From Numida meleagris (lineage: Eukaryota > Chordata > Aves > Galliformes > Numididae), in contig NC_034415.1 of assembly GCF_002078875.1 (NCBI RefSeq), positions 22,716,331 to 22,780,330 of the forward strand: a DNA stretch of 64,000 nucleotides, given 5' to 3'. The position numbers and the translations under genes were made by a program. Shown piece by piece: positions 1-13,488 of this stretch; position 1 is the first letter of the stretch; each line of letters starts with the position of its first letter. The notes below the pieces were generated by a model that was not told the DNA's origin, ran no database searches, and was given only the letters and a program-made list of their open reading frames with translations.

Positions 1-76
1 CTGTTCACTGCAGGGGAGTTGGACTAGATGGCCTTTAATGGTCCTTTCCAACTCAAACAAGTCTATGATTCTACAG
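1..76 (+). mobile_element. CR1: CR1 LINE 3' end, cut by the window edge
   Basis: This is the terminal part of a CR1 non-LTR retrotransposon. It shows the signature GGTTGGACTAGATGG-like core (here GAGTTGGACTAGATGG), then a 'cctttccaactcaaacaa' block, and ends in the tail 'tctatgattct'. The variant with 'tgttcactgcagggg' upstream is shared with the copy at 3755-3933, so both probably belong to one subfamily. The element continues left of the window, so its true length is unknown. It contains no coding sequence. Confidence 0.9.
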
Positions 77-3000
77 TTATTCTGCCCAATGGTACAGCAC
101 AGCCCAAGCAGCTGGCATTCATGGCTGCTGTCTGCAGGGACAGAGTGCTGATTGGAGGGGGACATTGCCTGTGGCAGTACCTGGTGAGCTTCCCTGCAGC
201 CTGCTGGCGCCAATGGATGAGGATAACCATACAAGCACAAAAGTTTAGAAGGTTGGAGACAGCTTAAAGTTTAGCAATTTCAAGGAGGGCACAGTTGCTT
301 TGAAAGTATATCGTGATTGTTACTGGAATTTGGGGATGGCTGTGGGTAGTTTGGTTTCTGCAGTTGTGAACTCAAAGCAGCAGCAAAGGTTAAGAGTTCA
401 AAGTATTCTGAGAACACAAGAAAGAAGGAGAGAGGGCTGTCAAGCATTTAAGGGATTGAGAAGACTAACATGGCTTGATCTTGTAGTTTCTTTCATTTAC
501 TCAGCACTTTAAAGACACAAAGCAGTAATTGGACTCAGTAAAGTCTCTAGGACATTTTGTCAGTGCCACTCTCAGAAGGCTCATCTGCCAGAGCTGGCCC
601 TGCTGCCCTTTTCTTTGTCTCTCTACAACACGTGTGTTCACATGGTGGGAAATGCCTGACACACTGTGCCAGGGAGGGAAGCCCTAAAATGAGAGTGGGT
701 ACAGCTGAGGAAGTGGCTACATGAGACTCCACGGTGCCTTACAACTCTGCTTTACTCCCGACATGGAGAAATTCTGTTCTATGGCTGAACTTATCCATAT
801 AAAGCTTCTCCCAAGAGCTGAGGACTGGTAACCACTGTGCCTAAGCACAGCTGGAAAACTCCAGTGTAGAGGACTTCAAGAACAGGTGAAACCTATGGCA
901 GACAAGAATGACTTAGCTCTAACTGGTTTTGCATGAAGTTAGGGAAAAGTAATAAAGAAGGGCCCCTAAGGCCCATCCAGCCCCATTTCCTATAGTTCAT
1001 ACTGTGTTTTGCAGCCCATGCAGATCTCCTGTTTGCTAAGTTTACACAGAAGGGAAAGGCATTTTGCCAAGCATGGACACACAAGGTAGGTGGACACTTT
1101 GATGAAACTGGGCATGCAAATCTGTGCCACCACATCCAACCACTGAAAAGCCACAAAATGGGAACAGCTTGTAATCTGGAATAAGATTCATGGCAGCACA
1201 GGATAAAAAGAATGTGTGTGATCTAATACTGGCTTCTCAGACCATCCCACTGCCACTGCTTTGCCAGCCACCTCCACAAAGGATGAGTGGTTTCTGTCAC
1301 AGAAAGCAGATACCTGATACATAAAAAAGCAGTAACAGTCTCTCCCTGCGCTGCCTAGCCTGGGCGAGAAATGGCCTGACTCACTCAGAAGTGCAGGCGG
1401 CATGCGTGTGTAGAACTGATAGAGAAAAACAAATCATAGCGATGACATTTGCATTTATTTTGGGTACACAGAAGACCCAGACTCCATTTTGATTCACTAA
1501 ATATCACAGACACAAAAATAACTGCAGCAACAACCAGAACTCACCTCTTCTGGGTAGTGTGGTGGGTTGTTTTATAACCATCTTTCCTTCTGCAATCACC
1601 CACGCTGTGCTTTTTGCCCACAGGAACTCTCAACTTCAACCACACCTGAAGGCCACTGCCCAGCTATTCCCATCACAGGAACTCCCAGGGGACAGCAGAA
1701 ACCCAGCTGGGAGAGCCACAATGGAAGCAGCTGGGTGAATTTCCATCTTCACTGCCTGACAGGATTTTCTCTCCTTTCACTTCCTCCTCCATCAATTTGT
1801 TGTTCTCCGTTCTCTGTCTTCCTACCTGGAAGTGGAAACCAGCATCCCCAGGTTTTCTTCTGAAAATGCTGTTCTCACAGCATTTGCTCTTTGACTGGCA
1901 TCAGTGGTTTTGGGGAGATTTCCGAGCAGTCTGTTCGTGCACAGCTCTGCCAAATTTCGCAGATGTTAGGAAGTTCAGATAAGACAAGAACCAGGCAGAG
2001 CTCTCTGCAAAATCCCCCACACTTCTGATCTCCACCATGCCTCACACCCCAAAGCTTCTGGCCCTGGCATGAAAACAGGACAGAGGAGGAGTGTGGACCT
2101 CAGAAGTCATTACTAGTTTTCAACAGAGAAGATTCACTGATCCTATTGTGAACAGTCTGCTTCAGCTGGAGCCTCCAGAAACACACACACAGCCTTATTC
2201 TGTCTGTGCGCAAAGGCAATAAGAATCTCAATTTGGAAACCAGTTAGCAGTACAAGTCATTAGGGGAGGTACTAAATGTTGCTGCTTTAATAGCTCACTG
2301 ATCATTTAATAATGTCGCTGCTGCAGAGCATGGTGGCACCATTCGCTTGCTTTTGTTTTGCTTTTTGAAATTCAGGGTCATTCCACTTTGAAGTGAGTGG
2401 ATTATCTCTCCTTCCCCCTCTTGCCAGACACTGCAAACTGCTTTAAATAATTAGGGAAAGGATGGCTCCTTCAAGTTCGTCATCTCATTTTCATAAGGTC
2501 CAGTGTCATTGCTTTGGAACAGAAAGAGAAGCTGTGGTGGTGCCGAGGATTTGACAAGGGCAAAACAGTTAGCAGCCCCCACTCATCTTTGATAAGTCCT
2601 GCGGGGTCCCTGCCAAGCAGATTGGATCTCTGTTTTTATGTCTCATCTAGAGGACAGCACCTCCATCAATTTCAAACACTGCACTGGGTTATTAGTTTAT
2701 GGAATTCGTCCAAGTTTACTCCTAAGCAGGATTTAAAATTGCAGCCTTCCAATTCGGAGGCATCACTTACCAGACCCACGCAAGTCTTTTGTTTCCAAAA
2801 AACACCTCTAAGTTTTCCTAAAGACAGACAGAAGAAGAAAAAATAGGGAAGGGAGAAAGAGGAAAGGATTCACAAAGAGAAAGAAGGATGAATCTTTCTA
2901 ATAGCTCAAATTAAAAACCAGAAGAAGCTCTTTGTTTGACAAAACTGAATTCTGCAGCAAATCTCAGTCCACCACAACAACAATCCTGTTATTTATGAAA

Positions 3001-3754
3001 AGAGGGATATTTTGTGTGGGAGAGTCCCAGATGACCGTGGTCAGTGAGCATGCTGTCAGCTTTGTACAATCTCAAGAGAAATATGGATGAGGTTTTCTCA
3101 TCTCTTTATAACAGCTTCCATCAATGCATCAAACCCCTTCCTGACTTGAACAAGAGCTCTAATGGAAAATGGCATTACATGGCTTTAAACCACAGTGCTA
3201 TATCACGCCCAGCCTGATCAGAACCAGTCCTCTATTTTAGCAGAGCTGTTTTCGCCACAGTCACTTGTTTTGTTTCACAGGGCTGACACTACTCTCTGAC
3301 AAATGAGAGAAGCTGCCAGTGTCACATCTAATTGAGAGGGGGGTGCGTCAGATGAAGTATAATTGGGAGCAATTCAGAGTCTTGGTCAGGGGGACTCGTC
3401 TGTGGCTTTTCAGAATCACTGATCACAATGCAAATCTGGGTGCTGATGCTACATCCTTGCTCAAGACAGGCCCTTCAGGAAACCAGGTTCGTGTACTCCA
3501 GTGTATCTGGTTACATACTTCAAAATCATTAGCAAAGAAGGAAACTTCTAAAAGAGAGTGTGGGACTGGACAGGACTTACCCAGCCTTCCCATTGACTTT
3601 CATGGGAGCAGGGCCAGGCAAGCAACAGACAACACCAAGCTATTAGCTTTGCAGAGCTGCAGGGTGCATGTGGGCATGGTTCTTGGCAGGGTCTGCCATG
3701 GTCAGTGGGGATGGGGCTGCTCGTAGCTCCTGTGTGAGGCTAAGAATGGAGGTG
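77..3754. other. Single-copy non-coding stretch
   Basis: I see no gene, RNA or clear transposon here. A purine-rich patch lies near 2830-2890. At 1598-1621 a pyrimidine-rich run ends in CAG and resembles a splice acceptor, but no matching donor or recognisable exon follows. The interval 2230-2480 is AT-rich and free of repeats, with several TTTAAT and ATTAGG motifs. Open frames in this stretch are short and compete on both strands. Confidence 0.6.
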
Positions 3755-3933
3755 GGCATTGTGGGAACAGATTGCCCAGAAGGTGGTGGATATTCTTCCT
3801 GTCCTTGGAGACATTCAAGGTCAGGCTGGATGGGGCTCTGAGCACCTGATCAAGCTGTAAGTGTTCACTGCAGGGGGGTTGGACTAGATGGGCGTTAAGG
3901 GTCCCTTCCAACTCAAACAATTCTGTGATGCTC
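3755..3933 (+). mobile_element. CR1: CR1 LINE 3' end
   Basis: This 5'-truncated CR1 copy preserves the 'gcccagaaggtggtgga' region, the 'ccttggagacattcaaggtcaggctggatggggctctgagc' stretch, and a terminal 'ggttggactagatggg' core followed by the 'cccttccaactcaaacaattctgtgatgctc' end. It is the same subfamily type as the copy at position 1. Only 3' UTR-derived sequence remains, as is usual for bird CR1 copies, so it is not autonomous. Confidence 0.92.
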
Positions 3934-6900
3934 TGCTGGCCATTCTCTCCTGGTATGTGGCTTGAGGTCAGGTGAGAGAATGGCAGCTATCCCCCCTAGG
4001 CTTAAAATCCACCAGTGTCCTGAGCACAGCCACCCTGGAAATAGTACAGGGGCTTTCCCCAAGTACTCTCACACATCAGGAGAGTATTTCCATCCCCACC
4101 AGCCTCTGCATCTGATCCAAGGCGGGACTGGACAGCACAGATGCTTTTGGAAATGAAATGTAATGGCAATGACAAGTCTTCATTTTTATTCTTCTTGTGT
4201 GTTATGAAGGAAGGAACTGGGCGGAAAGGCTCTGACGGACTATTTCAGGCTTTCAGGCCCTTTTCCTGAAAAGCTTGATTGTGGTGGAAAAAATTACAAA
4301 GATGGAAGTTGTACGCTCCTCTCCCAGAGCAATCAGAGGGCTGTAATTTTCCCTCCTCCTCTGACAGGGGCGGCTGGAGAACACGTACCTCGGAGAGCAG
4401 CGTTTTCTCTCTGCTGGAGGGACTGTGCTGCAAGGGCCGTGCCGCACTTCCCATGAACTCATTTCAATATCAGCTGCCACATTCGCATTTGCCCTTTGAA
4501 TGAACTCAACAGAAGCAGAAGATCCCAGCCAGTGCCTGGGGTGAGGAATGGAGGAGTCTCGTGGTAGGAGGTGGAGGTGCTGCATGGGAGATCCCAGTTC
4601 TCCCTCTACCACACATCAGCACCAGCAAAGGAGCCACCCAACTGAATACATTTTGCTACTGATGGAAAGCTCTGTGCGAGACTGAACTGCAGAGCTGCTT
4701 CCACATGCGGCCAGGAAAGGGGAGCTCTAATTTCACTGTAGGATTTGAGATACGCAGACAGGGAAGGAAAATCAGGGCATCCAGAGCAAGCACAGAAACA
4801 GAGAGGTGTGATATGCCTCAGACACTTCCAAAGTAACGCTGAAAATGCAGCGGGGCCACTGCCCATTCTTACCTCTGAATCCACATGCCATTTACCAGCA
4901 GTGTGAGCATCATTTTGCAGGGATATCTCTGACTGCTCCATTATCCTAATGCCATCTTCACATTGTCCCCTGTAAGTTACATTTTATCCATCTCACCGTC
5001 CCCCTACACCACTGGGAGATGGAAATGGGCCCTCCTGTAAATGGTAATCTGTCCTAAGCTGTAAAATGACAAAAGAAAATGGTTTATTTAATACCTTGGC
5101 AGCCCTGACTCCTGATGAGGTTATTTAAGGGGCAAAGGTCAGAACGAAGCTCACAGCTGAAAAAGAAAAGCCCAGAAATGGTGAATTTCAGCATCAGGAT
5201 ATCTTAATTTATGAAAATACTGCATCAGCATCCCTCCATATATTGATATACTTTAAAAATGATTTACTTAAAACCTGGTTATAATAGCTCCCTGTCAAGT
5301 TCTCCCCAGATGAATTTGGGCCAGTATTTACTGGCCTCACATTGCTGTCTGATTGATCGTTAGTTACAGCATCAAGAAAACACCGGGATAAGTCTCTTCT
5401 TGTGATTTTAACATTTCTGATATTGTATTGTTTAATTCTCGTCAGTTGCCAAATCTGGGAAGGAGCCCTTGGGGATCGACTGACCTCAGCTCTTTACACA
5501 GCCAATGAAAATTGCGGAGCTCCTTCTCTCATACAGATACACAGGAAAGGGATGAGGGGAGAGGAAGTAATTTTCAAATGAAAATCCAGCATGCACTATC
5601 TTCTCCTATTGTTGATGTTCTCAAAAGCACGAGGGAAAAACAGAAAGCAAACTAAGTGTTAAACTCCTTTGTTATCAGTTTGGTTGGAAATGCAAGAACA
5701 ACGCAGTTCCAATTCAAATTAAACCCCTCAGAATACACTGGAGAAACACAAGCAGAACTTTTTTGGGATCCTCTTGGTCCACCACAGCTCAGCCATTGTT
5801 TCACGTCTAACAGTCCCCATTAGAGATTCCACTCACAGCTTTGTGCGTAACATTCACCGCTACCCAAACAAAATCAGTTTCAAGACAAATGGTAGAAAGA
5901 ATGTTTCAACACACCAAAGTGTGGATAAAGCGTTTTTCATCTCTAAATTGTTGGAAGCTCATGAATTGTATAAATCATAACTAGGCATCAGTAGTCTGTT
6001 GCATGCTGGATTTTCCTTCTTCAAGAGCAGCTTGCATTTTGGGGCAGGACATAGTAGCTTTCACAAGAGCTGTTCTAAAAAGAAGACATTATGAAAAAAG
6101 AGGAATTAAGAAATCTGAGAAATTAAGCAATTGTGAAATATGACAATTGAGTTTCTTGGTGACATAAACCTGCATAGAACTGACTTTGAAGTTTTTGAGT
6201 AGAGGAAAGATAAAGTGAACTGCAGTCATTTCAAGACTCACAGTGATTTTCAGGGACCTTCCTCCCCTGGCTGCGTTCCTTCTTAAGGAACTGCTCAAAG
6301 ACCCACTGGATTCCTCTTGCCTTCCATCAGCCTTTGGTAAGTCCATTCAGGATAAGGCAGTGTCTGCATTTGTAGTGGGCAAAATGCAAGGAAGAGACAG
6401 CTTATCCTCAGAAATTGGCTCACCTCCACTCTCAGACTGTCCCAGGAGGAAAAAGCACCGTGGCCCCAGAGGCTGCACCTTTAAAAACACTTGCAGCCTG
6501 CAAGTAATAGTCGTGCTTCAGTGTGTCCAACATTTTGGCTGAGCTCAGTACAAAGTGCAGTGATTTAAAGGTGGGAGAGCAGGCGGGATTCAGCAAATTC
6601 AGAATTATTTATTTCTTTAGAGCAGAAAGTCTGGCTACAGATTATTTACTGCAAATGGGTCTGTTTGGGGGAGGGGAGGAAGGTGAGAGGGTAGAGAGGA
6701 GGCAAATTGATGGATTGAAATTTTTCAATTAAAACAAGCAGTTTCTGAAAAAGATTTAAGGTTTTATTGAAAAAAAATGGGGAATAATTCAAGAGTCTGG
6801 AGCCCTGCTAAGTGCAGATCATAGAGATCTGGGGGGGAGAAGAAAAGAAAATCCTATTCTGTGGAATACGAGGAGGAAGGAAAAAAGTGTAAGAAAAATA

Positions 6901-9029
6901 TCATTATCTTTGTTTCTTCTGCTATGTTAATGTATTTCTCTCTGTGTTATCTCCAGTATCTGCAAGTATTGATTCTGAATAAGGCACTGTGGTGTAGGCT
7001 GCAGGCAGCAGAAAGGTCTGCTGGGAGTAACACATTTCCAGGGCTGTCAGATCATGAAAAAAGACCTCGAGATTGATTTTACAATGGGAACTCTGCTTGG
7101 CCAAACCAAAGACAGGGAGCCTACCCTCCCTGCAAGGACAAGGATGGGCTGGAGTAGCAGAGAGCCTACAACTCAAGGGATGGATCAGTGATGCCAGTGG
7201 TTCTAGGTGCTTTGCTTGGGCTTGAATATCACTTTAGGATGAGAAAACAACAGGAGTTACATGAAATAAAAATCATCTGGGTGGGGAATATGGGCCATGC
7301 ATCCCAAGACCTCATCTTTGTCTTGTTTTGCTTTCTTGGACTCAAGACCATGGCACTCCTGAGATTTCTCTGTAGGGTCACACATGAACTGGGACAAAGC
7401 TCTCTGTACATCAGCAGAAACACCTCACTGGGAGGTAGTCACTCCAGAATAGCGCTGGTGAAGGGCAGGAGAGATTAGGGTTGTTACTAGCAGGTGTAGA
7501 AAACTAATGCTATTTTTGCCTGTATAAGGCAGGAGTAAAATATTACTGCCATCTCCATCCTCCCCCCCAACCCCCAATTAATTTCCTCTTTTGCTATAAT
7601 AATTCCCATTCCCAGATAAATTTAGCTTTTTCTAAAACCTTTGATTTTTCCTTTGTGTTTTACACTCAAGCTGGAATGCAGTGATAAGGGACTACACACA
7701 CATATATATTTAATCTACATACACACACGTATAGTTATATATAGTCCCTGCCACAAATAACACTCCTCTGACTGCTGTCACAAAGCCCTTGCTAAAACAG
7801 CTACTCACCCAAGCTGGCTTGCTTTCCTGCATCATACCCCCAGAGAAGGACTGCTGGCAGCAGTGTGTCTCTGTCCAAATAACGATGCTGGAAAGGTCTG
7901 CACTCTCCCCTCTCTTCTCCACTGCCTGTCTCTTCTGCTCTCTTCTCCAATGGGGTAGGAATAAACCCATGCCAAACTCCACCACCTCTAATTGAAACAA
8001 CAGCAGACTCTGCTGGAGTGGCTGAAATTACACCCGTACGCAGTCAGTGTGGGAGAGGCCCTTCTTTTATAGAATGGGCATCTCAACACAAGTGCTTGTG
8101 AGGGGATCTGGCACTAACTGGTGGGGAAGCTTCAGAGCCATTGCTTGTTCTAGTGAAAAGGGATTTCATAACAAGGTGCTTTTGACCATAATATAACCAG
8201 CAACCCCTGGAGTTTATGAGAGACCTAAGCAGCAACCTCACATCTCTCCATTTTCCAGGGTGCCACTTACAGTTATAAAAATCACTTCCCCTTCACATTC
8301 TCCTTCTAGAGGTGAGACCTGTCTACTGCACTGCTCCTTACGCTGGCACAGGTCCTGTGCAATAAAATGAGAGCCCGGGCTGAATGACAGTCCCAGAGGA
8401 TAAAGACAAGAATAGGAGGCTGTTTACCCCCTCCTTTTCTATTTTTTATTTTTGTAAAATAACAATAATAAAAAAAACAATACTTTTACACAACTTTCTT
8501 TTTTTTCCCATTAAACTCTTGTATTTTGAGGCCACATCTCATTTTGCTATTACCACACTCTCACTTTTTGCTTGCATTCCCAATCTCTATCCTCATTACT
8601 ATTAATACTATTAATAATGAGGAATAATCCCAGAGCTTACTCCATTCACAAGTTTCTGTACCTCACAGGAGAGCTCCATGCTCTGCACCGCCTGGAGGGA
8701 CCTCCCCATTGCCAGACCGACTTCCTTCACCAGTGTTTGCATTGAACACCATAGGATATACACCCATGGGTGCCAAAGGAGGTTGGCTGCAGCTGTGGAC
8801 TGTGATGCACAATGCCTTCCCCAGTCCCTGCAGAGCTGGATGGCTGAGTCCCCAGCTGTGCCCCAGGCTCCTGCCAGATGCAGCACTGGGCTGTGGAGGC
8901 ACCAAGCAGAGTCAGACTCTGCTGCTCTCAAAGCTGGTTAAATTTCTGTTTAGTTGCCTGGGGATTATCAGAAGTCCAGAAAGCCTGAGGAGGATAAAAT
9001 GATAGGATGTGCAGCCTTTGGACCACAAA
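3934..9029. other. Single-copy non-coding stretch
   Basis: I recognise no gene. The part at about 5050-5420 is AT-rich, repeat-free and of the texture often seen in conserved vertebrate non-coding DNA. A cryptic CA/TA simple repeat lies at 7693-7742. At 8591-8622 an 8-bp inverted repeat (CCTCATTA / TAATGAGG) encloses an ACTATTA duplication, which is well within chance expectation. Frames at 8.6-8.9 kb are open on both strands because of local GC content and show no family signature. Confidence 0.55.
7693..7742. repeat. Cryptic (CA)n/(TA)n simple repeat
   Basis: Short alternating runs of CA and TA dinucleotides are interrupted by a 'ttaatctac' segment. The purine-pyrimidine alternation is imperfect and the pure runs are under 12 nt, so this is a weak microsatellite. 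Confidence 0.7.
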
Positions 9030-9235
9030 ATGGTGAAGAGAGAGGGCTCCACAAGTGGGTAAAGGCTGCTGTAGAGCAGGATAAACCTCTTTGCACCTGT
9101 AGGTGATGGGACAAGAAACAATGGCCTGGATTCACAAGAAAAAAGTTTGAGATTAGACTTTGAGGGAAGCTTTCTAGTGATAATGAAGCACTGGAAAGAT
9201 ATCTCCTTGGGAGGCCATGGCATCCCCATCTTAAG
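9030..9235 (+). mobile_element. CR1: Older, diverged CR1 LINE fragment
   Basis: This segment follows the CR1 3' UTR order. The 'ataacctctttgcacctg' type block is followed by 'gtgatgggacaagaaacaatggcct', which corresponds to the common 'gataggacaagaggaaatggcct' region. Decayed versions of 'tttagattggacattagg' and 'tgaagcattggaacaggctgcc' come next. It lacks the terminal ATTCTATG tail, so it is truncated at both ends. It is much more diverged than the other copies and should be an older insertion. The exact boundaries are uncertain. Confidence 0.72.
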
Positions 9236-10521
9236 GCAGAATTAGGAAAAAAGCTACGAGGAGAAGGGCAAGCAAAACTGATCCTGCTTGAGAATGGAGG
9301 GGCAGGCAGAGGGGTGCCCCTCTAACTCAATGCCCTACATTTAGATTTTGTCATGGGCACCATCTCTGCTGGGATTTTTCTCAGTCCTTGGCAAGGCGGG
9401 TAGGACCAATCTCTACTTCTGCACTCCCAAGAGGAAGAGTAAGGGGCACGAATCCACCCCTTTGTAGCTGCAAACCTTCAAAAGATCACCACAGTTATCT
9501 CACTACTATGGCCTGTGATTGAAAATTCAGACCCTCCCTAAAGGCTGTACATGCTGCTATCTTCAGCTGGGCTAAATCCCAAATCCCCTGCCCCACATTC
9601 ATCTGCGTCTTATTTCTGAATTTAAACACTGTTCTTTAAAAGCCTCTCCACCTTTTGCTACTTATTAGAATATTGGTTGCACTCTGGCTCGCTTTTCCAA
9701 GAGGTCTGGACAGCAGTGCAGGCAGTTCAGACAAACAAGCAACCAAACAAACAGAATCCATTAGGAACTGCCACTCCTGACTGTCGCCCTTTCACATACA
9801 TCACGTTGAAAAGGTTAATGCTTCCCAAAAGGGGTGGAAGAGACGGGTGGAGGGGAAGGGCAGCAGGGATCCAATCCTGTGAGGACCAGATGTCAATGGT
9901 ACTCAATACAGCACAGAACGAGCTCCCCCCCCAAGTAAGACAACTGCCCATCCCTTGGCAAAGCTTCCCTTTGAGGGATCTATAATTTATTAGGGAAGGT
10001 GGAGCTCTGAATAAATTGTGCATAGAGATGAAGAAGTGATGATCGCTAACTCAAATCCCTGGGAGCTTGGCATTTTCAATCTTTAGCTCCCATTTGTGTC
10101 CCCAAGGTCCTGACTAAGTGAGCAAGCCAAAGAGCTGAATATCGACAAATCATAATGAGCTCATTGAGATCTAAGGATTGCAATTAGCAGGGTGGAATGG
10201 AGCAGAGGGGCTGGGAGGCAGACTGTAATTATTTATAATGTTGATAATCACTTACATGTAGTTAAAAATATAAATACATCCCAAAGCTTGATGGCATGAA
10301 CTACCCTTCAATTAGTTCCATGCCCAATAAGTAAGCGATACCCCACACCTACAGGAGATAGGGGAAAGGTCTCTGTCTCATGGCTGTACTCATCAGGAAC
10401 CTATAAACTGTTGGCATGGGTGGGAGTTTGTTTAAAGGAGATACCATCACGGTAGCTCCCATCACTAGCTTGTGTTGCTAATGGAGTTGGAAAGAAAGAC
10501 AGCTCAGATATGTGGCTTATG
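9236..10521. other. Single-copy non-coding stretch
   Basis: No gene or repeat is recognisable. The part at about 10130-10320 is AT-rich with TAATTATTTATAATG-like motifs and looks like possible regulatory DNA, which is an impression and not a demonstration. Confidence 0.5.
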
Positions 10522-10602
10522 TTCATAGAATCATAGAATCGTCTGAGTTGGAAGGGACCCTTAAAAGTCATCTAGTCCAACTTCCTGCTTGTTCACCTGG
10601 CG
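10522..10602 (-). mobile_element. CR1: CR1 LINE 3' end, very short
   Basis: Read on the minus strand, this ends in two perfect copies of the tail unit (ATAGAATC twice on the plus strand at 10525-10540). The inverted 'gagttggaagggaccc' and 'catctagtccaact' blocks precede the tail. Similarity fades after about 80 bp, so the copy is strongly 5'-truncated. Confidence 0.9.
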
Positions 10603-11547
10603 GTAGTTCCCCCTCTGCCATCTCCCTTCATAAACTTCACACATCCCATCCTTTAGATAGCTCTAGAGTTTCTCAACCAGATTACCAGAATTCATTAAGT
10701 CAAGGAGCATGAGCGCAGCGAGCCCCATGGGAGGAGAAGCGTGCTTTGCTGTGAGACAGGCCGGTATCTTCATCCTGCAGTCACAACAGTAACCATGGTG
10801 TGTTACAGCGATACTCCAACCATTCTTAGAAGCACACCAACTACAGCTCACCTCATGCTGTTTCTCTTGTGCCAAAGCCAGCTGGTTTAAAAATAGCTGG
10901 AGTACCTCTGTGCTGCAGATATTTCCCTGTTCCTGAAGATTTTGACCAAAGCAACTCTCCCACAAAGTCAGCCAGCCAGGAAGATGTCAGAGCTGGACAA
11001 TCAATTGCTTTCCTCCCTGTAATTCCCCATCTCTTTGTGGATATTGAATCAAAATGCCTCTTACAAAAACATAAGAGATGTTATGAAAGAGTTGGTCCAA
11101 ACAGAGATACATTTTGCCAGTCAGAAGGGAGGGAGAATAAGCAGTGGGCAGCAGTGTCTCTGAGCACAGCTCACAGGGAAGATTACATACTTGAACAGAA
11201 CTTGATCAGCAACACATTCACCTGCACAGTAAGCAGGAGTGACCCCTATCATCTCCACACTGCACTCCACCAATGTAAAAGTAAAGCATTAAGTTTTAAT
11301 GGAAAAGCACGGAAGAGTGAGACCACGAGAGAGGGGGAGATCACTGTACATCAAAAAGAAAGACATTTTGGGGGTGGAGGAGGAGGTGAAACCCCAGCCT
11401 GCCTGTACCACTGATTTCCTTCCAGGTGAAGGGAGTGTTTAATGCACTGAGGGTAAACATGGGACCTTCTCAGTGCAAATGTACAGAAAGGACAGTAGTG
11501 GGGACATGGTCCGCAGAACTCAGTGAGGGAGCTTAATGAAACCACAG

Positions 11548-11586
11548 AAAAAGTGGAAAGAAAAAAAAAAGAAGAAGAAAAAAAAG
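11548..11586. repeat. A-rich low-complexity run
   Basis: Runs of A are broken only by single G or AG steps (A10, then GAAGAAG, then A8). It creates a spurious lysine- and glutamate-rich reading frame in the overlapping plus-strand open frame. Confidence 0.85.
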
Positions 11587-13461
11587 GGAGGGAGAACAGC
11601 AGCAGGCTGCACTGCAGTCAGACAAGCTCTGAGAAAATGCAGGCAGTGTTCAGTGAAACTGAAAGGGAGAAAAGCAACACCGGAGTAAATGGAAATTGTT
11701 CAAAGATAATTGAATGTATGTCCAAGTGCTCGTGTTTGCCAGCTAGCAATAAATACGCTGCCTGCAAAAGCAAGCCAGTGTGGGCAAAGGGAGAAAGTGC
11801 AAAAAGCAATCAAGGGGAAGCAAGAAACATATGCATGCAGGGCAGCAGTGCTGTAGGGTACAGCAACAGGAGACGAGGGACGACAGGCTGGAGAATGAAG
11901 CTGTGAGACTGGAAATGAGGCAGAACTATGTATCTTGAACCGCATTCAAATAGGGCCCTTAGGCCTACCTCGAGCATGCTGGAAACCTGAAGAAAGGCAG
12001 CTGGGTTGTGCTGCCAGGGGCTGGCAGTGGTCAGGAGAGCCACTGTGCTTGGGGCTACATTTTCATAGGATGACCATTCAGTAGAGTAAGAAGGTGCAGG
12101 AAGTTGGTCCTTGCTCTGTAGACAATTTTGCAGGGACTGAAGCAATGATTTTCAGCTAATAGAGAAATATACCTGAGTGATTCTAGTAGAGAAAGAGCAG
12201 AGAAAGCAGAAAGGACAGGGAATTTCTAACCTCTCTAGAAAAACCCTGCAGAGAACAGGAATAATGGATTCTTTCACAAGAAATACCAAACCAGGTCAGA
12301 CCAAACAACCCACCCCAACAGCCTATCTTTGTCACCAGTGTTCAAAGAAAGAACATCAGTGCTTCCAGTGAAGAGACCCCTCCCGGTCAGAGGAGCAGCA
12401 CAGACACCTCTGCAGGGTGCAGAGCCTGAGCTGAGATCAGCTAACAGCCCAAATCAACCTGGGCACGGCCTGGACAAACATTGCTCACCCATATACAGGA
12501 CCAGTTTCTTTTCTCAGTTGCCAGCAAAACCAATCAAGATCCAAAGGGTCCTCTGGATAGGCACACTTGGTACAGCTTCAAGTATAGACCTAAGAATCAG
12601 CATTGGCTCCAGCACATTCTTGCATGCAAAAATTTAACACAGGAGATAAGACGCATAAAGAGCTGGTCACTACCACAAATAAAGCAGTTCTCCTTTGACC
12701 TATCAATAGTAAAAACCTTTCAGAGGCCCACAAGCTCCCACGTGTGGATTAAACCAAGGTCCAAAAGGGGATGTGCTGTTTCCAACCCCAACGAGGAAAT
12801 CCAGCAGCGGGAACAAGAATAGGGACAGTTTCCCAACTTGCTCCACAGGAACATGCCTGTCCTTGGCCAAGGTGATTCCTGTTTGAGAGGAGGCAGCCTG
12901 GACACATTATTTCTTAAGGAGAGAACAGCATCAACAATATTTCCACAAAGATTTTCTTTGAGAAAATCCCTTTGCTCTAGCTACCTCCATGCTTGCAACG
13001 CATTGCTTTTCGCACAGTTTGCAAGAGAGAAGAGTTCTGCTGGTTCACCCCTCACAACCAGCCTGTGTTGACTCACCCACATTCAGCCCATGCGGGAACA
13101 AGGCAACGAACGCACGGGGGTGGGGAGCCCACTTGAAACAGCTCACCTGCCAAAGCCCAGATCCCATGAAGAGCAGCTCACAATCCAACAACCGGCCAAG
13201 GATTGCTTGGCAAGTCATCCTGAGCTGATGTAGCCGGGAGAATGTGGGTCTGTTTGCAGATCGTTTGTCATGCAGGAGAGCATGCCAGACTGATCAGAGA
13301 AGGCGAAACTGACGGAAGAGCCAAACTGTCCTGCAGCTGGAAGAGCACAAAAGCTGTGACCTGGCCCTTATTTCAGCCCAGCTGAGCATCTTCACCCGCA
13401 CTTTTTTGCTTTTCCAGAAACTCTTGATCTGATTACAATTTTCTTTGCTGTTTTCTTTAAA

Positions 13462-13488
13462 ATTTTATTTTATTTTATTTTTATTTTT
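13462..13488. repeat. (ATTTT)n simple repeat
   Basis: About five tandem ATTTT units with slight length variation, followed by 'tgatatca'. This is a short microsatellite. Confidence 0.8.

Noticed and set aside
1598..1863. Acceptor-like site at 1598-1621 followed by an open frame
   Set aside because: No matching donor or known protein follows. Pyrimidine-rich CAG sites are frequent in random DNA.
8611..8941. Overlapping long frames on both strands near 8.6-8.9 kb as a gene
   Set aside because: Openness on both strands reflects locally higher GC. The predicted peptides are mutually exclusive and unlike any family.
10869..11414. 181-codon plus-strand open frame as a gene
   Set aside because: No recognisable domain, no splice or promoter context, and the C-terminal part is encoded by purine-rich low-complexity DNA with a glycine run.
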